Origin: DASWHX01 sp036397995
GTDB taxonomy: Bacteria > Bacteroidota > Bacteroidia > Cytophagales > Cyclobacteriaceae
DNA: 10,627 bases
Assembly: GCA_036397995.1 (NCBI GenBank)
Contig: DASWHX010000023.1
Location: forward strand, 1 to 10,627
Reading direction: 5' to 3'
Shown: piece by piece, positions 5,852-10,627 of the stretch
How the letters are laid out: each line of letters begins with the position of its first letter
How positions within the stretch are numbered: position 1 is the first letter of the stretch
The notes under the pieces: generated by a model
What the model was told of the DNA's origin: nothing
The model's database searches: none
What the model saw: only the letters and a program-made list of their open reading frames with translations
Program-made: the position numbers and the translations under genes

Positions 5852-7618
5852 ATGCGCATATCCCGGTGGTTTCGATATCGTAATAAAATAAAGGAAATCC
5901 TCAAATGGTTGAAACGAATTCCTTTTTGGGTAAGCTTGCTGGCTGTTCTTGCCGTAATTTTTGATCTCGGATTCGACCAGTCAGCGGTCATTCAAAAGGA
6001 TCTTCTAAGGTTATATCGCATTTCTATCCTTGTTGGTATTGTCTCTACCATATTCAGATACTATTTTGTTGAAGACCGGCCGCGTTACAAAGTATGGCCT
6101 TTTGATGCGCTACTGGTTATCCTTTTAACCGGTGTAATGATCGGGTGGAACTTGCCGCTGCTCGAAAAAATTCAATGGCTTTACACTGCAGTATTTGCAG
6201 TTTTTGTTCGGGAGTTTTCGGCCTTAAAGTTTGATTACAGCAGGCATATACTTAATCCTGCACAGCTGTTTATTATCAGCTTCCTCTCGATAATCCTCAC
6301 AGGAACTCTTTTGTTGATCCTGCCCAATTCTACGCATGATGGCATAACTCCCATCGATGCCTTTTTCACATCTACCAGCGCAGTTTGTGTTACCGGCTTA
6401 ATTGTGGTTGACACTGGCAGCTACTTTACAAAATTTGGACAGGTAGTAATTATACTACTTATTCAAGCTGGTGGATTAGGCATCATGACTTTTACCAGTT
6501 ATTTCAGCTACTTCTTTAAAGGAGGATCTTCGTATGAGAATCAGTTGCTGCTGAAAGATATTACAATGGCAGAGAAAATGGCAGATGTATTTACTACCTT
6601 GAAACGAATCATCCTGGTGACATTCATCATTGAGACCATTGGAGGGGTTCTCATTTATACAAGCCTGGATACGAATACAATTCCACCAGTTGGGGAACGC
6701 ATATTTTTTTCCATCTTTCATGCCGTTTCGGGGTTTTGCAACGCAGGTTTTTCCACACTGCCTAATAGTTTGTACGAGCCTGGTTTTCGCTTTAATTATC
6801 CACTGCACCTGGTCATTGCTACATTATTTATTATTGGTGGAATTGGATTTCCGATCCTTTTTAATTTTTCAAAATACTTAAAATATAAAGTTGTCAAGCA
6901 AATCCTGCGTATTCGTGAGCAGAAAACGGATATTTATTTAAGCCGAATAATTAATATCAACAGCAGGATTGTAATTATTACCACGATCGTTCTAATTACA
7001 TTAGGAACTATTCTTTTTTATTTTTTTGAATATGATAACACCCTGGCAGAACACCATGGTTTTGGTAAGGTAGTAACAGCTTTCTTTGGCGCAGTAACGC
7101 CCAGGACAGCCGGTTTTAATTCAGTTGACACATCAGTATTAAATTTTTGGACCATAATGTTTGTTTTTCTGTTGATGTGGATTGGTGCATCACCCGCTTC
7201 CACCGGAGGGGGTATCAAAACAAGTACGTTTTCCATCGGCATCTTAAATTTTATTAGCCTGGCCAGAGGCAAGGATCGCATAGAATATTTTGGCAGGGAA
7301 ATAGCAGAAGTATCAGTAAGAAGGGCTTTCGCAATCATTTCTTTGTCTCTAATTGTAATAGGTGCGGCTGTTTTCTTAATATCGTCTTTTGATAGTGATA
7401 AGGACTTAATCCTAATTGCTTTTGAATGTTTCTCTGCATACAGTACCGTTGGTTTAAGCCTTGGCATAACCAGCGAGCTGAGCAGTGCAAGCAAGCTGGT
7501 AATCATAATCACCATGTTCATCGGCAGGGTAAGTATGCTTACTATACTGATAGCGTTATTGAGAAAAGTACGGTACATGAAATACAGGTATCCGACCGAA
7601 GAAATTCTTATAAACTAA
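5852..7618 (+). CDS. trkH: TrkH/KtrB-family K+ transporter membrane subunit
   Basis: This 588-aa inner-membrane protein forms the K+ (possibly Na+-coupled) translocation pathway of a Trk/Ktr uptake system, gated by the RCK protein encoded next. The four pore-loop signatures are all present: TSTSAVCVTGL (173-183), SGFCNAGFS (293-301), TPRTAGFNS (416-424) and SAYSTVGLS (528-536), each with its filter glycine. The conserved GASPASTGGGIKTSTF (445-460) is intact. The core begins near residue 136 (NPAQLFIISFLSI). Before it lie about 135 extra residues with roughly four hydrophobic segments and a conserved-looking RPRYKVWPFD loop; KtrB-type proteins of about 450 aa lack these. The final CMK-like basic tail (RKVRYMKYRYPTEEILIN) faces the cytoplasm. 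The ATG at 5852 follows the 45-aa gene by 17 bp, and the RCK gene starts 13 bp downstream. Confidence 0.95.
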   Translation: MRISRWFRYRNKIKEILKWLKRIPFWVSLLAVLAVIFDLGFDQSAVIQKDLLRLYRISILVGIVSTIFRYYFVEDRPRYKVWPFDALLVILLTGVMIGWNLPLLEKIQWLYTAVFAVFVREFSALKFDYSRHILNPAQLFIISFLSIILTGTLLLILPNSTHDGITPIDAFFTSTSAVCVTGLIVVDTGSYFTKFGQVVIILLIQAGGLGIMTFTSYFSYFFKGGSSYENQLLLKDITMAEKMADVFTTLKRIILVTFIIETIGGVLIYTSLDTNTIPPVGERIFFSIFHAVSGFCNAGFSTLPNSLYEPGFRFNYPLHLVIATLFIIGGIGFPILFNFSKYLKYKVVKQILRIREQKTDIYLSRIININSRIVIITTIVLITLGTILFYFFEYDNTLAEHHGFGKVVTAFFGAVTPRTAGFNSVDTSVLNFWTIMFVFLLMWIGASPASTGGGIKTSTFSIGILNFISLARGKDRIEYFGREIAEVSVRRAFAIISLSLIVIGAAVFLISSFDSDKDLILIAFECFSAYSTVGLSLGITSELSSASKLVIIITMFIGRVSMLTILIALLRKVRYMKYRYPTEEILIN

Positions 7619-7631
7619 AAATTAAACATCC

Positions 7632-8213
7632 ATGAAGTGCATTATTATTGGTCTTGGCAACTTTGGTTCATCATTATCAGAAAAACTTACACAGATGGGA
7701 CATGAGGTGATTGGCGTAGACAGCAAAATGAGCCGGGTGGAAGCCCTGAAGGAAAAGATCACCCACACCGTCTGCCTTGATTGCACGGATTCGCAGGCTG
7801 TTAGCCATTTGCCACTAAAAGATACTGATATTGTAATTGTCTGTATTGGTGAGGATGAAGGTGATAATATCATGGCAACAGCATTAATGAAACGGCTGAA
7901 GGTCAAACGGCTGATCAGCAGGGCAGTTTCACCCTTGCATGAAACTGTACTGGAAGCAATGGGAGTTGATGAGATCGTGCATCCGGAAGAAGAAACAGCA
8001 GATAGGTGGGCAAAAAAATTAAATATTAGCGGGGTTATTGACTCTTTTGATCTTACCGGGGAATATAGCATAATAGAAGCCACAGTGCCCCCGCGGTACG
8101 TGGGCAAAACACTTCTTGATGCAGGCTTCCGGAAAAATTATGATGTGGTGGTGTTAACAACTATAAAAGTAACTGAAGAAGATAATCTGATTGGCATTAC
8201 CCGCAAGATTTAA
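7632..8213 (+). CDS. trkA: TrkA/KtrA-type RCK regulatory subunit, C-terminally truncated
   Basis: This cytoplasmic RCK protein should form a ring under TrkH/KtrB and open it on nucleotide binding. The RCK_N Rossmann domain has the glycine motif IIIGLGNFG (4-12) and Asp30 at the end of the second strand, which contacts the ribose of NAD(H) or ATP/ADP. It continues to about residue 133 (EMVHPEE-like segment EIVHPEEETADRWAKKL). RCK_C begins near 138 (SFDLTGEYSIIEATVPPRYVGKTL) but stops at NLIGITRKI, residue 193. Family members are about 220 aa. The missing end of RCK_C is encoded in the same frame directly after the TAA (8214-8318), giving a full length of 228 codons. RCK_C is the dimerising and, in KtrA, the c-di-AMP-binding domain, so loss of its last strands and helix would be expected to impair function. 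No other damage is visible upstream of the stop. Confidence 0.9.
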   Translation: MKCIIIGLGNFGSSLSEKLTQMGHEVIGVDSKMSRVEALKEKITHTVCLDCTDSQAVSHLPLKDTDIVIVCIGEDEGDNIMATALMKRLKVKRLISRAVSPLHETVLEAMGVDEIVHPEEETADRWAKKLNISGVIDSFDLTGEYSIIEATVPPRYVGKTLLDAGFRKNYDVVVLTTIKVTEEDNLIGITRKI

Positions 8214-8318
8214 AAAGTTCAGGGAGTGGCCTCTTCAAGAACACTATTAAGTGAGGGAGATATTCTGGTAATGTACGGTAATATTAAAGACATTGAAAGG
8301 TTGTTAAAGGAAGAGTGA
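8214..8318 (+). pseudogene. Detached C-terminal end of the RCK_C domain
   Basis: Translation in the same frame after the TAA at 8211 gives KVQGVASSRTLLSEGDILVM, then YGNIKDIERLLKEE and TGA at 8316. This is the normal end of an RCK_C domain: a strand, the xxGDxLxV strand, and the final helix. The neighbouring channel gene has the equivalent ILAGDYLLVIANRVVAEKLSKLF. With codon 194 read as an amino acid the protein would have the family's usual length. One base change (for example AAA, GAA or CAA to TAA) explains it. There is no frameshift. A separate start for this tail is not evident. Confidence 0.85.
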
Positions 8319-8350
8319 AAGAACTAAATTTCCGTCTCATAACCTGAGTA

Positions 8351-9403
8351 ATGTATCGTATAATAAGACCTGTTTTGTTTATCATTTTGAGCGCAATAAT
8401 TTATTTTTCGCTGCTGATCTTGTTTTATCATTTTGAATTTGAAGTTCCCGGATCGGGGGTAAGAAATTTTGTTGATGTGATATGGTGGTCAGTGGCAACA
8501 ATAGCGACCGTTGGCTACGGCGATATTGTTCCTGTGACGACAGAGGGCCGTACAATTGGATATGTTTTTCTGTTTTTAAGTGTAACCGTCTACGCCTATG
8601 TGATCGGTAAAGTATCCACAAGTATAAAGTCACATTATAATAACAAAAAGCTGGGGTTCCTTGGAACAAACTTCACGAACCATACTGTGATTATCGGATG
8701 GGATGACTTTGGGAAAAAAGTAGTTGATCAATTGATAAAAGCCAACCAGAAAGTAGCTATTGTTACAGAAGAGAGGAATTATGTTGACCAGATCTATCAT
8801 TTGTACAGTTCAAAAGCTGTATTCGTATTGTTTGCCAGCTGCACCAATTATAAATACTTTAACAAGCTAAATATTGCCGAATGCAATATTGTATTTCTAA
8901 ACAATGGAACCGACACCGATAACCTGGTGCATTTACTAAATCTGAAGAGACATTTCCCCGGATTGGAATACATTGTGAATGTTGATAACCCCGACCTTAA
9001 AAATAATTTCTACAGGGAGGGAGTGAAGTATGTGATATCAGGTGATGAACTGGCTTCCAAATTGATGGCCAGCTATATCTTTGAACCAGACGTTGCTTTT
9101 TTCAATGAAGAAATAATCACCTTTGCAGATTCTGATGATAAGTATGATGTGAAACAATTCAAGGTGTTGGATAGAAATCCTTTTCTAAACCGTGAGTACA
9201 GCAAAGTTTTTTTCGACCTTAAAAGAGAATATAGAGCTATATTAGTTGGGATTTCCCGGGAAATGAACGGAAAGTATATGCTTAAGAAGAACCCCGCTGA
9301 CGGAACGATTATACTTGCCGGTGATTATTTGCTTGTGATAGCTAATCGTGTTGTGGCTGAAAAATTATCGAAGCTATTCGGAGTAAAGGAAGGCGTGAAT
9401 TAA
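8351..9403 (+). CDS. Two-TM K+ channel with RCK domains (MthK-like)
   Basis: This 350-aa inner-membrane ligand-gated K+ channel has its first helix at about 7-27, pore helix at 41-52, the selectivity filter TVGYGD at 53-58 and second helix at about 66-88. RCK_N starts near residue 111 with HTVIIGWDDFGKKVVDQL. The GWDDFG in place of the GxGxxG dinucleotide motif resembles the GWS-type sequence of MthK, where the ligand is Ca2+ rather than NAD. The domain runs through ASCTNYKYFNKLNIAECNIVFL and INVDNPDLK-like segments to EPDVAFF (about 249). RCK_C (about 258-345) is complete, ending ILAGDYLLVIANRVVAEKLSKLFGV. It begins 32 bp after the intact end of the RCK subunit frame, so it likely shares a transcript with the uptake system. 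It may act as a K+ release path or as an uptake channel at high membrane potential. ATG start, no visible Shine-Dalgarno. Confidence 0.93.
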   Translation: MYRIIRPVLFIILSAIIYFSLLILFYHFEFEVPGSGVRNFVDVIWWSVATIATVGYGDIVPVTTEGRTIGYVFLFLSVTVYAYVIGKVSTSIKSHYNNKKLGFLGTNFTNHTVIIGWDDFGKKVVDQLIKANQKVAIVTEERNYVDQIYHLYSSKAVFVLFASCTNYKYFNKLNIAECNIVFLNNGTDTDNLVHLLNLKRHFPGLEYIVNVDNPDLKNNFYREGVKYVISGDELASKLMASYIFEPDVAFFNEEIITFADSDDKYDVKQFKVLDRNPFLNREYSKVFFDLKREYRAILVGISREMNGKYMLKKNPADGTIILAGDYLLVIANRVVAEKLSKLFGVKEGVN

Positions 9404-9416
9404 CAATTCAATTTTT
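9396..9416 (+). terminator. Weak intrinsic terminator after the K+ channel gene
   Basis: TGAATT / AATTCA forms a 6-bp stem around the stop codon with a 3-nt loop and is followed directly by ATTTTTT. The stem is AT-rich, so it would be a weak terminator; the hairpin repeat 100 bp further on may help. Confidence 0.35.
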
Positions 9417-9419
9417 TGA

Positions 9420-9561
9420 CACACCACATAATAACAGCTGCATTTCTATTTTCAGAACCACCCCTAACCCACCTTCGGTCGGCAGGCCCAACCTTAAAAA
9501 AATTGTCCCCCTTGTTTTAAGGGGGACTACAGGGGGTTTTGACTACCATTTTAAGAACCAC
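9420..9561. repeat. Further copy of the composite hairpin repeat, cut by an IS
   Basis: This copy has, in order, the CCACATA...GCATTTCTAT...CAGAACCA segment (9424-9460, compare 2767-2801), the CTTCGGTCGGCAGGCCCAACC segment (9473-9493, compare 2589-2606 and 3090-3105), and the hairpin unit (stem 9505-9527) through AAGAACCAC at 9561. The orientation is the same as in the array at 2604-3115. The expected next bases (CCC...) are replaced at 9562 by the IS left end. Together with the array it forms directly oriented repeats on both sides of the potassium gene block. Confidence 0.9.
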
Positions 9562-9578
9562 TGTCTCGTCCTGAAATA

Positions 9579-9598
9579 GGTTGACAATAAAGTCAACC
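9579..9598 (+). promoter_or_regulatory. Hairpin at the IS left end, before orfA
   Basis: GGTTGAC / GTCAACC is a perfect 7-bp stem with loop AATAAA, ending 3 bp before the orfA ATG at 9602. In several IS elements (for example IS10 and IS50) a hairpin close to the tip blocks the transposase ribosome site in transcripts that run in from outside. This one is well placed for that job, since the potassium genes are read towards it. Function inferred. Confidence 0.45.
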
Positions 9599-9601
9599 AA
9601 A

Positions 9602-9931
9602 ATGAATCACATAGAATTAAAAGAAAGTATCATTGCCGAATATTTATCCACAGGATTAAGTCTTCGTAAATTGGGGATCAAGTACGGATTAAATTTCCGT
9701 AATATCCATCGCTGGGTAATGCAGTACCAAGGTCGCATGAAGAAACCAACAACAAGCAAACGTGTAAAGCCCAACCCGGACCTGGCTCAGGAAGGCATGC
9801 CCACTGATGTGAAGAAACTTCAAACGGAATTGCGCAAAGCCCGGCTCCTCAATGAAGTTCTCACCGAAGTAATCAATATTGCCGAAGAGGAACTCGGATT
9901 GCCTATCCGAAAAAAGTATGGCACCAAGTAG
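9602..9931 (+). CDS. IS3-family transposase OrfA
   Basis: This 109-aa DNA-binding subunit recognises the IS ends. The N-terminal helix-turn-helix covers LKESIIAEYLSTGLSLRKLGIKYGLNFRNIHRWVMQY, including the W typical of this family. A leucine-zipper-like helix follows (VKKLQTELRKARLLNEVLTEVINIAEEELGL) and would mediate OrfA/OrfAB dimerisation. It ends IRKKYGTK. A TTG at 9581 would extend it by seven residues, but that TTG lies inside the terminal hairpin, so the ATG at 9602 is preferred. The codons CGA AAA AAG near the end contain the heptamer used to shift into orfB. Confidence 0.9.
   Translation: MNHIELKESIIAEYLSTGLSLRKLGIKYGLNFRNIHRWVMQYQGRMKKPTTSKRVKPNPDLAQEGMPTDVKKLQTELRKARLLNEVLTEVINIAEEELGLPIRKKYGTK
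9910..9916 (+). promoter_or_regulatory. Programmed -1 frameshift heptamer A AAA AAG
   Basis: In the orfA frame the sequence reads CGA AAA AAG TAT, i.e. A_AAA_AAG, the standard -1 slippery heptamer of IS3-family elements. Slipping back one base gives AAA AAA GTA TGG and continues open into the orfB frame with no stop. The fused product would read LPIRKK followed by VWHQVVLRIVQRAPS, and is the expected OrfAB transposase. I see no strong downstream stem. Confidence 0.8.
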
Positions 9932-9942
9932 TTTTAAGAATA

Positions 9943-10627
9943 GTGCAAAGAGCGCCTTCCCGATCTGTTGGGATGCTTTGTTCATTACTTGGTTATAGTC
10001 GTCAGGCGTATTATCAGCATATTAAAGTTCAAGAGCAAGAAGCTTTGAAGGAGGATTTACTCCTACAGGAAGCATTGCGTATCCGCAAAACACAAAAACG
10101 GATTGGCACTCGAAAGTTATTAATCATGATGATTGATTTTATGCAACAACATACTATCAGCATAGGCCGGGATGCCTTCTTTGAGATGTTGCGTAATCAA
10201 GGATTGTTGGTCAGAAGAAGGAAACGCTCAAAGCCCCAGACCACGTTCTCTAATCACTGGCTGCGCAAGTATCAAAATCTGATTATTGGTTTTGTTCCTA
10301 ATGCACCCAATCAACTGTGGGTAAGTGATATAACCTATATCCATTTAGAAGAAGGCTTTGCGTATCTAAGCTTGATCACCGATGCCTACAGCCACAAGAT
10401 TGTAGGGTTTTATTTGGGCGAAGACCTCTCTGCTAAGGGCTGCATAATGGCCTTGAGGATGGCGCTGAAGAATAATCCATTACGTGATAATCTTATCCAT
10501 CATTCCGACAGGGGCCTGCAATATTGTTGTCATGATTATGTGGAGCTTTTGGAGGGTAACAGCATTAAAATTTCGATGACACAGAATGGTGATCCACTTG
10601 AAAATGCAATGGCCGAAAGAGTAAATG
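9943..10627 (+). CDS. IS3-family transposase OrfB (DDE), partial
   Basis: The catalytic integrase-like part of the transposase runs off the right edge of the window without a stop. In its frame the first part (VGMLCSLLGYSRQAYYQ, then RIRKTQKRIGTRKL) is the HTH_21-like region. The rve core follows with NQLWVSDITYIHLEEGFAYL (first catalytic Asp at 10327-10329), LIHHSDRGLQY (second Asp at 10507-10509) and ENAMAERVN (Glu at 10615-10617). There are 35 residues between the second Asp and the Glu, the D(35)E spacing of the IS3 family. The GTG at 9943 is a possible independent start, but the frame is open upstream to the slippery heptamer and the main product is expected to be the OrfAB fusion. No internal stops. 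Confidence 0.9.
   Translation, partial: MQRAPSRSVGMLCSLLGYSRQAYYQHIKVQEQEALKEDLLLQEALRIRKTQKRIGTRKLLIMMIDFMQQHTISIGRDAFFEMLRNQGLLVRRRKRSKPQTTFSNHWLRKYQNLIIGFVPNAPNQLWVSDITYIHLEEGFAYLSLITDAYSHKIVGFYLGEDLSAKGCIMALRMALKNNPLRDNLIHHSDRGLQYCCHDYVELLEGNSIKISMTQNGDPLENAMAERVN

Larger units (their letters stand above)
9562..10627 (+). mobile_element. IS3-family insertion sequence, left part
   Basis: The element begins with the terminal sequence TGTCTCGTCCTGAAATAGG, with the TG typical of IS3-family tips, exactly where the hairpin repeat is interrupted. It contains orfA, a -1 frameshift signal and orfB. The right end is outside the window, so the right inverted repeat and the target duplication (expected to be a few bases such as CAC) cannot be checked. 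All coding parts in view are intact, so the element looks young and possibly active. Confidence 0.9.

Noticed and set aside
7018..7578. 186-codon reverse-strand ORF
   Set aside because: It is a shadow of trkH; the forward frame holds the conserved pore loops in the same bases.
7622..8107. 161-codon reverse-strand ORF
   Set aside because: It is opposite the RCK subunit gene, whose forward frame contains the Rossmann motif and full domain similarity.
8211..8213. TAA used as a sense codon in this organism
   Set aside because: Other genes in the window, including trkH and the MFS gene, end at TAA in the expected place, so general recoding is not supported; only local read-through remains possible.

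Overview
The window looks like a piece of a low-GC Bacteroidota chromosome. Three things suggest this. Most starts lack a Shine-Dalgarno sequence. One site has an exact Bacteroidota-type -7 box (TAnnTTTG). The gene families, and the IS3-type element at the right end, are of kinds familiar from that phylum. This is inference from sequence style and was not confirmed by a search.

Layout. Positions 86-1280 hold two leftward genes, an OsmC-type peroxidase and a GNAT acetyltransferase. A rightward MFS transporter follows (1446-2609). Positions 2604-3115 are filled with a GC-rich repeat family: roughly 71-bp units, each carrying a near-perfect hairpin, three of them in strict tandem. The repeat reaches into the MFS gene and supplies its last codons and stop. 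Positions 3116-3381 hold a leader region with a 9-bp inverted repeat and a doubtful 49-codon ORF. From 3382 to 9403 there is one same-strand block devoted to potassium. It encodes a short KdpD-type histidine kinase (DUF4118 plus kinase core, no KdpD N-terminal domains), a KdpE-type response regulator, a 108-aa unknown protein, two tiny single-pass membrane proteins (33 and 45 aa), a TrkH/KtrB-type K+ translocating subunit, a TrkA/KtrA-type RCK subunit broken by an in-frame stop, and a two-TM K+ channel with its own RCK domains. A further composite repeat copy (9420-9561) follows. It is cut by the left end of an IS3-family element (9562 to beyond the window) that has orfA, a canonical A AAA AAG frameshift site, and an orfB with the DDE triad intact up to the window edge.

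How it fits together (inference). The KdpDE-like pair has no kdpFABC pump in view. It sits directly ahead of a Trk/Ktr uptake system and a K+ channel, so it probably regulates those. Just after the regulator gene, and ahead of the transport genes, are two 8-bp direct repeats spaced 11 bp apart, the geometry bound by OmpR/PhoB-family regulators, followed by a good Bacteroidota-type promoter. The small membrane proteins between regulator and transporter are candidates for uncharacterised accessory subunits. The RCK subunit ends at codon 193, but its missing C-terminal part continues in the same frame after the stop. That is either a fresh nonsense mutation, a read-through product, or a sequencing error.
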